DNA of 64,000 nucleotides from Dysidea avara (taxonomy: Eukaryota; Porifera; Demospongiae; Dictyoceratida; Dysideidae), in assembly GCF_963678975.1 (NCBI RefSeq), contig NC_089274.1, positions 27,467,053 to 27,531,052 on the forward strand, read 5' to 3'. Each line of letters starts with the position of its first letter. The first letter of the stretch is position 1. Shown here piece by piece: positions 50,488 through 61,984 of this stretch. The notes beneath the pieces were generated by a model. The model saw nothing but the letters and a program-made list of their open reading frames with translations. It made no database searches and was not told where the DNA came from. Both the position numbers and the translations under genes were made by a program.

Positions 50488-52050
50488 CTATGTTTGGAAA
50501 ATATGTGCATTATAAAATCTTCAGTATACATTATACACAGCACTATTATTAAGTAAAGTATTTAGTATTTGTCTAATGACTCGATGTAACAGAATTACAG
50601 ATGCAAGCTGTTAGTATAGTACATCTTATATGAATTACAACAGTGACTACTTAATATTTAATGATGATCTGTGCATGTGTTCTTATAAAAGTAGCATATG
50701 TTGAATTAAACAGAGTTCTGGATTTAACTACTAAGTACTTTAGAAATTCGTTAATTTTTACACACAACATTCAAAGTTAACATGTTGGTTGCTGTGGCCC
50801 ATCCCTGGGAGTAGTGGCAACTGCCACCATTTTTTAAGGACTCTATTACACATATGTGCTCATATATACACAGTCTAGTATTTCTGTCTAGCTATACACA
50901 CCACCCTTCCACCACACTGAGCTCTATCATTGCCTACTTTGCCGTAATGCTAATTATAACATTGTTCACAAAGCCGGTAGTGTACATAACTATACACAAC
51001 AATCAGTAAGAACACAATGACACTGTAATAGCTTTATATATACATGAGATTATGCATGACATGACAGTATATTGAGTATACAATATATGATATAGAGAGA
51101 ATATTAAGTTTGTATGAATAACGGGCAACTGAGGAAATCATAGGGCAGGTAATATGCTCTTCCATAAACAGGGTAGATGAATGAATGAACATAGCATTTG
51201 CGGCACTTAGTATTGTCTGGAAAGCAAGTGATGACAGCAAACTGCTAAGACATGTCAAACTGCAGCAATTGATGACTAGCAACCAAAGATGACTGATGTA
51301 GCTATGTCACAAACATTAATATTGGAATAGATTATAAAGCTCTACAGCTACATAACTAGCTTTTAATTCACCCGCCCTCAATCCTTAGTCACCACCTGAC
51401 TAAATTTATATTTATATACATAATAAGTAACAAAAGTTGTGTAATAACAAATTGCAAACCTTATATAAACATACAATGTACATATGGCCATGCACATATG
51501 TCTAATCCCTATCCAAATAGTAGGTGGGTGAGTGGGAACTTTTGTTTCACTAAGGCATTTAATTTTTGACAACGTGGCGTGTCACATGGCCCAAACCTGT
51601 TAAACCAGTTTACAGATTATGTAATGCTTGAAACCATTTCAACATCACTGCACACTTAGGTCATAGCGCACCCTTAGGTCATAGCATGTGCTTAGGTCAC
51701 AGCAATTATATGCAAATTCTTATATTCCTACATCTTCAGCATGGATGTTAACAACAATTTATTGTGATGCAATACATTACAGATAAAAAAGAATACTTAT
51801 ACATGTCAACTCTTGATTGATGTTGAGCATGAGTGTACAACACTGGAGTTGGTAATGGTAGGCAGCAATTAGGTATTACTAGTAAGTTCTTCAGTGACAA
51901 TCTTGAAAAGTAATTATCCTGTAACAACTTTCCAGAATTCTTATAATGCACAAATTATTGTAAAAACTTTTGTCTGTTTCTTCAAATTGACTTGAAATGT
52001 TTTCGTCAAGTTGCTACAGAATTATAAAAATTTACCTGCAGATATAATAG
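50488..52050. other. Region upstream of gene D, no exons recognised
   Basis: Exons 1 to 3 of gene D would be expected here by comparison with genes A to C. I see no signal-peptide exon with a phase-1 donor and no WLDP or DEGxYTC motif on the minus strand. A small tandem GGTCATAGC repeat lies at about 51658-51705. Confidence 0.5.
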
Positions 52051-52058
52051 TGGACATT

Positions 52059-52330
52059 TAATTCCTGATTCAGTCATGGGTATCATACAGTACAATAGTA
52101 CTGTATAGTAGGGACCACAAAGGTGTAGGTGTGGCCCATGAAAAACATCACCCAAAAACCAGCCTTACTTTTCTCTGATGACAATGAAGCAGTATTGACT
52201 AGGTAAAAACAAGCCCAAACAAGCCTTCAGTTGACCCAAAATGCTTTCAACAAGTTGCTGGATTAATAAAAAAATGAAATAACTGGAATTTTCTAGTGAC
52301 TGACTAAGTAACTGACTGACTGTTTCCATC
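52059..52330 (+). repeat. Direct repeat partner of 58421-58640
   Basis: Contains AAGGTGTAGGTGTGGCCCAT and CATCACCCAAAAACCAGCC, and ends in ACTGACTGACTG-like sequence. The same order occurs at 58421-58640 in the same orientation. The pair flanks the retroelement ORF remnant and the LTR element. Confidence 0.65.
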
Positions 52331-52423
52331 AAAAGATAACTACAATTAAACAAAAAATTATCTACCCTATTAAAACTTAATTACAAGTATAATTACGAGA
52401 GGGGCTTGGAGAAAGGGAAAATC

Positions 52424-52575
52424 AGTGTATTCACACTGCAAAGCCCAGTATCTTAGTATCATGCAAGCATTACTTATCCATAGCAAGATTGAAAGTTGTT
52501 TCAACAACTTTTTCTGGGTTTATTTGGTTGAAATATCACTTCTGGCAGTTGTACGACCAGCAATTGTATGGAGAG
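52424..52575 (-). pseudogene. 3' part of an older retroelement ORF, cut by the LTR element
   Basis: Minus-strand translation continues the frame that breaks off at 57860: TIAGRTTARSDIS, then LLKQLSILLW and NACMILRYWAL. It reads as the end of the protein whose upstream part is at 57860-58310. One stop lies inside. Confidence 0.55.
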
Positions 52576-52667
52576 TGTTATATGATGGGTTGCACATGTG
52601 TGTATTTAGTAGAAGAATAGTGACTATTGTGGTGTTCCACGCTATCGCTGATACGAGTCACGTAACA
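52576..52667 (+). repeat. 5' LTR (92 bp)
   Basis: Begins TGTTATATGATGGGTTG and ends GTCACGTAACA, so it has TG..CA ends with a TGTTA/TAACA inverted end. The core GTGGTGTTCCACGCTATC is shared with the 3' copy. Confidence 0.8.
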
Positions 52668-52670
52668 AAC

Positions 52671-52688
52671 TGGGGGCTTGTCCGGGAG
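52671..52688 (+). other. Primer binding site, tRNA-Pro type
   Basis: TGGGGGCTTGTCCGGGAG starts three bases after the LTR. It differs at two positions from the well-known tRNA-Pro primer site of gammaretroviruses, so tRNA-Pro is the likely primer. Confidence 0.7.
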
Positions 52689-52961
52689 AAGAGAGAAGGA
52701 AGAACGACTTGTACTCTACCTTAAGTGAATTTTGTCTCGTCCTCTCACCGCGGTTGTTGGGTTAACCCAGACCGCTTAAACCTGAATTCCTTGGTACTGG
52801 GTTAACGGTACCCGTTAAGGTGACTTGTTGTGTTTCCTTGGTGATCTGTTGTCCTTTATACTCTCTTGTTTCCCCTAGAGTACCTTTGTGTGGTGGACAG
52901 ATACTGTACCTCGTAGTGGGCAATACTTGCAGTTACTCACTTAGTCGATTTGTTGGCAATT

Positions 52962-54937
52962 ATGTCGTCCGCATTTATATCTGAGCCATCCTCCAAGGCT
53001 CTGCGGAAGCTCAAGCGTGCTGAATTGTTGGAAGTGGCTGGTCATTACAAGGTAACATGCTCTAGTTCAATGAAAAAGGAGGAAATATGCTGTGTGATCC
53101 TGGAACACTTACGAGAAGAAGACATCATCTCTGAAGAAGAAGATGTGGGTGAGCCAAGTACCAGTAGCACTACCCTAGAACTCAAGAGGTTAGAGTTTCA
53201 GGGGAATGAAAGGTTAGGGAAAGCGCACTCCGTATGAAAGAACTTGAGATTAAGGAAAAAGAGCTGGCCATACAGATGAAGGTAAAGAAGTTGGAAGCTA
53301 AGATGATTTCATCACTGGAGTCTGTCAGCAAACCAAGTGGATTCGACATCAGTAAACATGTTCGCTTTGTTCCACCATTCCAGGAAAGAGGAATTGATAA
53401 GTATTTCTTGCACTTCAAAAAAGTGGCCACTAGTCTGGAATGGCCTGAGGATGTGTGGACCTTCCTGCTGCAGAGTGTGCTGGTGGGCAAGGCATGAGAG
53501 GTTTATGCAGCTCTCTCTCTAGATCAGAGCTCAGACTATGATGTAGTGAAAACCTCGATATTGAGTGCTTATGAACTGGTGCCAGAGGCCTATCAACAAA
53601 AATTTAGGGAAAGTAAGAAGGAAGACAACCAGACATATGTAGAGTTTGCCCGTGACAAGGAAAGATTGTTTGACAGGTGGTGTGCCTTAATGGGTGTTGA
53701 CAGTGACTTCAAGCGACTTCGAGAACTGATGCTCTTAGAGGAATTCAAGACATGCCTACCCACTGAAATGAAGATGTATCTGGAGGAACAGAAAGTTACC
53801 ACCTTACACCAGAGATATGATGACTATTCACTTACTCATAAGTCTTTTAATGATGTAAGACATCCCGATACAAAGAAAACAACTGAGGCAAATGGCACCA
53901 AGGATCCTTCATGGTCCAATGGCTCTGGAAGGCCTACCAGATTTCCTTCTGGTCCCACGTGCTTTTATTGTAAGAAGAAGGGGCATGTGATGGCAGAGTG
54001 TCGCACCTTAGAGAGGAAGAATCAGATGTTTCCCAAGCCAGAACTATTGATCAAGACAGTGACTTCTTTCCCCATAGCTAATGGTTTTGGACAAGGTGCT
54101 GAAAAGGTGGAGGATAGCGAAGTAGCCAGGTCGTACACACCATTCATATCCAAGGGCTCAATGTCTCTTTTGGGCCAGGCTGGTAAATCTCCTATTCAAA
54201 TTCTCCAAGACACAGGTGCAACCCAGACTCTGATATTGGGCAGTGTCCTCCCCTTTTCAAGCAAGTCTTCCAATGGCAACAGTATATTGCTTCGAGGGAT
54301 TGAGCTAGGAACGGTACGGGTACCTCTCCACCAAGTAGAGCTGTCATCTGAGATTGCTTCAGGGTCTGTTGTTGTGGGTGTGAGACCTTCCCTTCTTGTA
54401 CAATGCATTGACCTTATTTTGGGGAATGATATAGCTGGTGGTAAGGTGGAAGCTAACCCCTGTGTGGGTGTTGTCCCCGATTCTAGCCGTTCTGATGTTA
54501 ATGAAGACATCCCTGGATTGTTCCCAGCATGTGCAATCACTCGTGCCATGGCCAATAAGTTGTCACTGCAAGTAAGGCCTGAGGGTGGTGGGCAAATTGT
54601 GGAAGCCACCGGAAAGCCCGAAGAGGCATTGCCAGGTGGTGTGCCAACGGCGTCTAACACTGCAACTTGTAATGAACCAGGGAAACAGAGCAGTGAGTTG
54701 GAAGCTATAGAGAACTCTGAAATGTCCCCAGAGGAATTGGTGAAGAAGCAAAAGGATTATCTGGAGCTACAAAGGTTCTGGGAGCAAGCCATTAGTGAAG
54801 AGGAAGCTAGCAAGGTACCTAATTGTTATTATATGAAGAGTGATATGTTAATGCGAAAATGGAAGCCCAGGGACATTTCGTCATCTCATGAATGGAAAGT
54901 GATCCACCAAGTGGTAGTTCCCCTCATATCGCCCTGA
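52962..54937 (+). pseudogene. gag-protease region of the Gmr1-like element
   Basis: The N-terminal part has a SAP-like helix pair (LKRAELLEVAGHY, then KKEEICCVILEHL), followed by a Lys/Glu coiled-coil stretch. A capsid follows with LMLLEEFKTCLPTEMKMYLEE, similar to the SCAN domain core, then a CCHC knuckle at 53960-54001 (CX2CX4HX4C). Downstream, QDTGATQTL near 54209 is the aspartic protease motif D-T-G. Breaks: a frameshift near 53220 and an in-frame TGA at 53495. The frame 53546-54937 (463 codons) is otherwise open. Confidence 0.8.
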
Positions 54938-55960
54938 GACACTAAGATTAGCTCATGAAATGCCTTTGGCAGGCCACTTGGGAGTCAACAAGACCTACAG
55001 AAGAATTTTAAACCATTTTTTGGCCAGGGATTCAGAAAGATGTTCAGAGTTTCTGTAGGTCCTGTGTTACATGTCAGAAGGTGGGAAAACCCAATTGTAA
55101 ACACCCGTTAGCCCCATTAAAGCCTATCCCTGCTGTTGATGAACCATTCAGCCAAGTTGTCATTGACTGTGTTGGCCCACTTCCGAAAACTCGAGCAGGC
55201 AACCAATACCTACTCAAAATAATGTGTCTATCCACTCACTTCCCCGAAGCAGTGCCCCTCAGAAACATTAAGGCTCCCAATATTGTGGAAGCTCTACTAA
55301 AATTCTTCACCTTTGTTGGACTACCACGAAGCATACAATCTGATCAGGGTTCCAATTTTATGTCTGGGGTCTTCCAGCAAGTCATGTATCAGTTAGGAAT
55401 CCGTCAATATAAATCGACTGCCTATCACCCACATTCACAGGGGGCAATGGAGAGGTTCCATCAGACCTTGAAAAATATGCTAAGAATGTATTTCCTGGAA
55501 CAGAACAAGGACTGGGGTGAGGGAGTCCACATGTTATTGTTTGCGGTACGCGACTCTGTCCAGGAAGCATTTGGTTTCAACCCTTTTGAATTAGTATTCG
55601 GGCATACACCTCGTGGACCTCTTAAAGTGTTGAAGGAAGTTTGGCTAACACCAGATGACACTCAAGATGTGATCACTCGAGTGACTGATGTCCATCACAG
55701 ATTGAAGAAGACTACACAGCTTGCTCGGAAAAACCTACATGCAGCTCAAGGCACCATGAAGACATGGTATGACAAGAATGCTCGTCAGAGGACATTTAAT
55801 CTGGTGATATGGTGTTGGTATTGTTGTCAATTCATGGTCATCCCCTGCAGGCTTGATATTGTGGCCCCTTCATGATAGAGGAGAAAGTTAATGAAGTAGA
55901 TTATGTGATCAAAACCCCTTGGGCATAGGAAAGCAAACCAACTTTGTCATGTCAACATGC
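54930..55960 (+). pseudogene. Integrase region of the Gmr1-like element
   Basis: An H2C2 zinc finger (GHLGVNKTYRR, then SCVTCQK) lies at about 54950-55080 across frame breaks. The core at 55081-55875 has the triad D29, D88 and E124 of that frame, with 35 residues between D88 and E124 (DD35E); see VVIDCVGPL, SDQGSNF and HPHSQGAMERFHQ. The end has a frameshift near 55795, then a HVNMLKAYYERE segment typical of the GPY/F module. It lies upstream of reverse transcriptase. Confidence 0.85.
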
Positions 55961-56965
55961 TAAAAGCATATTATGAAAGGGAACCAGTAACAGCAGTGGC
56001 TCTAGCTACACAGAGGGTGGTAGAGGAGTCTGATACTAGCTCAGAGGCAGAGTGTCCAGTTAGTATGGTGGTGAAGGGTCCTAAATTACAGAATTCTGAA
56101 GTTCTAGCCTCTCTGGACCAGAAACTTGCTCATTTGCCTGACTAGGAACAAGAGCTGCTCAAAGCCCTGATTAAAGAGTTCTCAGAGTTATTCCCGGATA
56201 CTCCTGGAAGGACACAGATTATGTATCATGATGTGGATGTGGGGCAGGCCCAACTTATCAAGCAGCACCCCTATAGAGTGAATCCGGTAAAATTGAAGGC
56301 TATTTGCGATGAAGTAAAGTATATGTTGAAGAATGGCATAATAGAACCAAGCAGTAGCCAGTGGAGCTTGCCGTGTATCCTGGTCCTCAAGCCAGATGGA
56401 AGCTATAGATTTTGCACAGACTTCAGGAGGTGAATGCGGTGACAAAGGCTGATTCTTACCCTATTCTGAGAATTGATGATTGTATTGACTGAATAGGGCA
56501 TACAAAACACATTAGCAAGTTCGATCTCTTGAAGGGTTATTGGCAGGTGCCACTGACTGAGCGGGCCAGGGAGGTGTCAGCTTTTGCCACTCCTGATGAT
56601 TTGTACCAATATCGTGTAATGCCCTTTGGGATGAAGAACGTGCCGGCAACCTTTCAAAGGATGATCAATGGTGTAATTGCTGGATGGATGGTTGTGAGGC
56701 ATATATTGACGATGTGGTTGTACATAGCAACACATTGGATCAGCACATTGAACAGGTGAAGGAATTTCTCTCCAGACTTCGAGAGGCCAAGTTGACAATC
56801 ATCCTGTCCAAGAGTGAATTCTGTCAGGCCCGAGTGGTTTTCTTGGGTCATGTTGTGGGTCAGGGAGAGGTTGCACCTGTGATGGCCAAGGTACAAGCTA
56901 TTTCCAACTTTCCGGCTCCAAGCAGCAAGCACGAACTAATGAGGTTTCTTGGAATGTCGGGATAA
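55957..56965 (+). pseudogene. Reverse transcriptase region of the Gmr1-like element
   Basis: Motifs in order: HPYRVNP, MLKNGIIEPSSSQWSLP, LVLKPDGSYRFCTDFRR, KGYWQVPLTERA, YRVMPFGMKNVPATFQRMI, YIDDVVVHS (catalytic box) and FLGHVV. This is the Ty3/gypsy pattern. Breaks: TAG at about 56143, a frameshift at about 56431, a stop at about 56491, a further frameshift near 56680 and TAA at 56963. Confidence 0.85.
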
Positions 56966-57007
56966 TACAGGAAGTTCTGTCAAAACTTTTCAGTAGTAGC
57001 TGAACTG

Positions 57008-57584
57008 TTGACGAGACTGCTGCAGAAACGTGAACCTTTCATATGGTCTGCAGACTGCCAAGCAGCCTTTCTCAAGATCAAATCCTTACTTTTATCGGTG
57101 CCAGTACTGATGGCACCAAATTTTGGTAAGCCCTTCAAGTTCATGGTTGATGCTAGTGATGTGGGCGGTGGGGCTGTGATGTTACAGGAGGGCGAAGATG
57201 GTGTAGACCACCCACTGTGTTACCTTTCATGGTTGATGCTAGTGATGTGGGCGGTGGGGCTGTGCTGTTACAGGAGGGCGAAGATGATGTAGACCACCCA
57301 CTATGTTACTTTTCACATAAGTTCAATAGGCATCAGAGGAATTACTCAACGAAACTCTAGCCCTGTTGCTCACCCTACAACATTTCTGTGTGTATTTGGA
57401 AGCTCCTGTGAATGAAATATTGGTTTATACGGATAACAATCCCCTAGTGTTCATAAATAAGATGAAAGACAGAAATCAAAGGTTATTGCATTGGAGCCTT
57501 GCTCTACAGGAGTTCAGTCTGAAAATCTCTCACATCAGGGGTAAAGATAACATCATCAAAGGTGCCCTGTCTAGAGAGATGTAA
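57008..57584 (+). pseudogene. RNase H region of the Gmr1-like element, with 86-bp duplication
   Basis: Starts with AELLTRLLQ and FIWSADCQAAF, then FMVDASDVGGGAVMLQ (first Asp), YTDNNPLVFI and LSREM at the end. An 86-bp tandem duplication (57141-57226 and 57227-57312) repeats the VDAS segment. Because 86 is not a multiple of three, it shifts the frame. Confidence 0.8.
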
Positions 57585-57750
57585 ACAATCCATTGTAGCT
57601 GTTTTACATATCATGACTTTGGTGAACTTGACCTTTTTGGCATTAGGCTTACAGTGTGTATGTTTCATGCTTATCTAGTGTTGTAGTGTACATCTCTTGT
57701 TGTTATAGACACATCCCCAGTAGCTGTATGTATGTGGGAATGCATTTTTG

Positions 57751-57859
57751 TAGGGGGGAGTATTATATGATGGGTTGTGCATGCGTGTTTTTAGGTTTTA
57801 ATTAGAAGAAAATTGAGTATTGTGGTGTTCCACGCTATCACTGATACGAGTCACGTAAC
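57751..57859 (+). repeat. Polypurine tract and 3' LTR
   Basis: AGGGGGGAG at 57752-57760 is the plus-strand primer tract. The 3' LTR 57761-57859 begins TATTATATGATGGGTTG (first dinucleotide mutated from TG) and ends GTCACGTAACA. Confidence 0.8.
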
Positions 57860-58310
57860 AAGAGTTTGAAGAGTGAGGGGACCAAACACCAAAGGTTTCT
57901 ACAACCAGAGGGACAAAATCACACCCTGCCTCCTCTACAGCATCTAGATACCTCTGATCTTTAACTAACTCCCCAGCTGCAGCAGCAACCCCAGCACTAG
58001 AAGAAGAATAGAAATGTGACAGGGCTGGGTAGTGCTGTGAACCAACAAATCGAAGTAAGCAGGTCAACCATACTGAACATCAGGGTGGTACATATCACCT
58101 GGATGGGAACGGTCCTCATGACTTTGGGACAGAGCATGACAGACAATGTCAACTAAAGCATCATGGTGACCAATTCTCATGGGACCATGGGAACATTCTA
58201 GAAGGTGACCACCAAGCTGGTCAATAGAAGCAAGGCACATGCATAGTGGTGATAGTGGAAAAAGAGGAATTCCAAGCCACAAACAAAGGCCAACAATAAA
58301 CTCAGGTCAC
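57860..58310 (-). pseudogene. Older retroelement ORF remnant, upstream part
   Basis: Minus-strand frames at 58064-58282 and 57864-58067 read CMCLASIDQLGGHLLECSHG, RIGHHDALVDIVCHAL, HPDVQYG, then AGVAAAAGELVKDQRYLDAV, CDFVPLVVETFGVWSP. I know this block as the carboxy-terminal part of a retroelement polyprotein common in invertebrates, possibly nuclease-like. There is a frameshift at about 58066. It is interrupted at 57860 by the Gmr1-like element and resumes at 52575. Confidence 0.6.
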
Positions 58311-58740
58311 TGACTGACTAATGCCTTCAGACAAGCGCAACTCGATAATGGCTAAGGCTATGGACCTTATTTTTCCCAAGAGGTTGCCTATATATACAGC
58401 AGAAATAATAGTGAACATTAATCTCTAATTCAGTCATGAGTATAGTAGAGACCACAAAGGTGTAAGTGTGGCCCATGAAAAACATCACCCAAAAACCAGC
58501 CTCACTTTTGGCCTGACAACAATGAAGAAGCAGTATTAATGAGATCCAAGCCTGAACAAACCTTCAGATTGACCCGAAACACTTTCAAAAAGTTGCAACA
58601 GAATTTTGACTGACTGAGTAACTGACTGACTCTCTATGACTGACTGATGCCTTTATACAAACATAACTCAAAAATTGTTAAGGCTATGGGCTTGATTTTT
58701 CATTGTTTTACAATGATTCGGTCTGAGAGTTGCTTTTTAG
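58300..58740 (+). repeat. Direct repeats with ACTGACTG motifs
   Basis: CTAAGGCTATGGACCTTATTTTTC (58351) and TTAAGGCTATGGGCTTGATTTTTC (58678) head two diverged units about 325 bp apart. The intervening 58421-58640 matches 52059-52330. This looks like a low-copy tandem or a dispersed repeat. Confidence 0.5.
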
Positions 58741-60504
58741 CATACTGCAGTATATACAATGTATTCTTAATGGACTTACCAGTGTGTCCCATTTATCTTT
58801 GCTAATGAAAAGTGTTGATTTGGCAGTAGCATGTGATGGCTTCCCTTTGTAACGGAAATCGTCTGTATCTTTCTTGGTGGCTACGTGGATTGCAGAGGTG
58901 CTTTTGGAACAGTTCGTGATTTGTAATGCTGTGTAATGGCGCTGAAAAAAACCAACAATGAAGCGTAATAGACTTTTCAGACAATAATGATTACTGGGGC
59001 GCATGGTGCCATTTCTTTTCTTTTGATGTGGTATGCGTGAATTAACCAGTTAAAACAATTGTAATTTAATATCGTGCACTACTCCAGCTTGTTTGAGTAC
59101 TTTTTATCAATGTGCTATAGTCCGTACTCTAGTTAAAAATTCCAAACCTTTTCTGTGTGTAGTAGTAGACTGAACTTAGCTAAGGATACTTGTATAACTG
59201 CAGGTGTAGGTGACCTCCCTTGTCTCTCTACTTTTTGTCTATGATGCCTAATCGAACTTAAAATTCCTATTTTTCTTTATACTTGTTGTTTGTACTATAG
59301 CACAGTACTGCTTCAATCTATGGGTGTGCATGTTTTACAGTGTTATTGTACCAACATATTGGAATACAGACCTTTCAACCTGGAAGCAGATCTGGTTGTG
59401 AGAAATTAAGCCAGCCACCCAACCCCCATGCAGCTGTGAAGCCTACCATCTTTGTGATGGAGTCCATGCACATAGCTAGCTACATTTGTTCTAACAAAAA
59501 AGTATTTAAAATGCACAACTAGCTAGCTATGTGGGTGCCTGGGGTTAGTATATCTATGGTGGATGCAATACTGCTGTTTACTGCAGCTTATGATATCTCC
59601 ATACTATAGTGTTGCCTATACACTATGATATAAACTACCATCATTGAAACACGTAATATTGCATTAGTCATAGAAACTTCTATTGATTCATCATTTAAAT
59701 CACCTCTCATTTTGAGTAACATCATGCAGCAGTAGATTCAGTGCTCAGCACATTGCCGTCATTGGTTCTCCAAACAATGTACCTCACAACAAAACAATAC
59801 ACATTTGTAATAACATCACTGACAGGACTTCACCCTACCATCTCACTTCTACTTTTAACATGTGCTGAGTCATTTTTCTAAGGATTCAAAATTCCAGTAA
59901 AGAATATAGGGTGCTCCATTGATGTCATTAAATGATTATGTGATATATATATATAAAGACATTTTAGTGCTTTAAGTAAAGCAATTTTAAGTGTATCTTA
60001 AGAAATTTCATGATAATTTCAGCAAGTGGTCATGATATATCAAAGCTGAAGTGGTGTAGTCTTGTGCCAAGACCACTTTTTCCTTTTGGGTGGGTGGGTG
60101 GGTGGGGGGCCCACACAAAAAGAAAAAGAAGTGGCCTGGGCATGAGACTAGGAATCGTGTGTCCCATGACCAAATCATGATAGCTGAGAGGCCTGTCCTG
60201 GAAGGTATATAGTTCAGTGAGCTGGTCTCCATTGTAGACCACATGTTGTCACCTATCACCAGGAAATGGACTGCTTGTGGAATGGCATACACAAAGTATA
60301 TGTATGAAAGCAGACTATTGTGGTGAGTTAGCTGTGTGTGAGTGAGTGAATTAGTCTGGCGGTTATGCCAGACCTTTGTGCCATTGGTGTGAATCAGTAG
60401 TAGGTGCAGCTGGAATGTAATACATAATATTATGTGATGGTAACTTTGTAATAGTGGTCATGAATTGACAAAAGAAGTTCACAAACAACTGAGTATAAAA
60501 AAAC

Positions 60505-60770
60505 CCCCAGGAATTTAAAACTAGAGTAGGGACAATGTAGTATCGCTGCAATAAAAAGTACTGAAGTAATATGTAATTAATGTCCAGATACTGTAAAACA
60601 ATAAGAAGTGAATATCCCTACTGTGCATTTTGCTCCATAGCACAGTAGGGATATTCACTTCTTACAGTATCTGGACATTTATTATGTACTACTCCGATCC
60701 AGCTTGTTTCCATACTTTTTATTGCAGCAGTACTACATTGTCCCTACTCTAGTTTAAATTCCTATTTTTC
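60505..60770. mobile_element. Palindromic MITE, about 265 bp
   Basis: Arms from AGGAATTTAAAACTAGAGTA to TACTCTAGTTTAAATTCCT, with an inner core AAGAAGTGAATATCCCTACT mirrored around GCATTTTGCTCC. A decayed relative lies at 59060-59310. Confidence 0.75.
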
Positions 60771-61984
60771 CTTATGCTTGTATATATATATATAGTTATA
60801 TATGCACAGTAGGTCTATTACAATTTTGTGTCACAGTCATAAACATTTGTAAAACTTGCATATGTGTGACACATATGTATGTTTTACATATGTGTGTGAC
60901 AAAATCACTAAACACCACAGTTAAACATACATTGCTATTCTCTCTTGTTGTAATCTCTAAAAAATTGGGGTAGTGTTTCTACTAATAAATGATTTAGCTG
61001 TGTGGGCAAGAAGTGTGCAATGATGACTAACTGCATAATTTAGTGCTGTAAAGTGTATCTACTATATTACCATCTCTATAGTTTATTTTCACAAAAAATA
61101 ATGATATATGAAGAGAACAGGTATTTATGCTTACTGCCACTTACATATGACATTGACAGTAAACCTTCTCTGTATGCTTCCATATTCATTGTTTGCTTCA
61201 CAGACATATTCTCCTCTATCAGTAATATCAGCAGTGAAGATCATGACACTATCATTGTTGGTGTGTGGACAAAATGAACAAGTGTCTGGGATGGACCAGT
61301 TGTACACTGAATCTGGTGAAGATGACACAGTACAATTGAGTACCACTTGTTCATTGACATTCACGATTACTGTCTGGTTATGTTCGAAAAGTAACTCTGG
61401 AGGCCCTAAAAGAGAAAATACACACACTTGCACAAGTGGAAGCACTGACTTAATAAATGTATAAATGTAGGGGAAATGACACAAATAGTAATACACACAT
61501 GCATACATGTTTGCTACACAAGCCATGCATATGATACTAATCTTACACACAACATGTAGTGATATGGTAGCATTTAATGGATTTGTATTGCCAACCAAAC
61601 AACAATAGCTCCCTTGATCATCTTCAGTAACATTATGAATTGTAAGTCCTGAACGATTCTGACTGTATTTTATTGATTCTGTGTTATTCTGATGGCCATT
61701 AGAATCATAGTTTGTTGGCAATAGTTCATTCTTGTGCTTCCACAGTATGGAAAAAGATAAATTATGCAGTTCAACTGAACAGTTAATAAATTTATCTTGA
61801 TGACGCAGTGCTGTTACTTTGTAATAATAATTGGGACTGGTGCTGTAGATAAAGTATGGTTCCACTGTAAGATAAAGAAATACGCAAACTGAAATCAGTA
61901 TATATATATATATACCACTTTCACACCTCACTTCAAAGGGAAGAGAAGGTGTATAAGTGGTATAATAGCACTGCTAGCAGTGCT

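Larger units (their letters stand above)
52576..57859 (+). mobile_element. Gmr1-like Ty3/gypsy LTR retrotransposon, decayed
   Basis: The two short LTRs (52576-52667 and 57761-57859) are flanked by AGAG (52572-52575 and 57860-57863). A primer binding site follows the 5' LTR and a purine tract precedes the 3' LTR. The order of coding parts is gag, protease, integrase, reverse transcriptase, RNase H. Integrase before reverse transcriptase is the copia order, but the reverse transcriptase is Ty3/gypsy-like; this combination defines Gmr1-like elements. Several stops and frameshifts make it non-functional. The LTRs differ by substitutions and a length change, so it is not recent. Confidence 0.85.
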
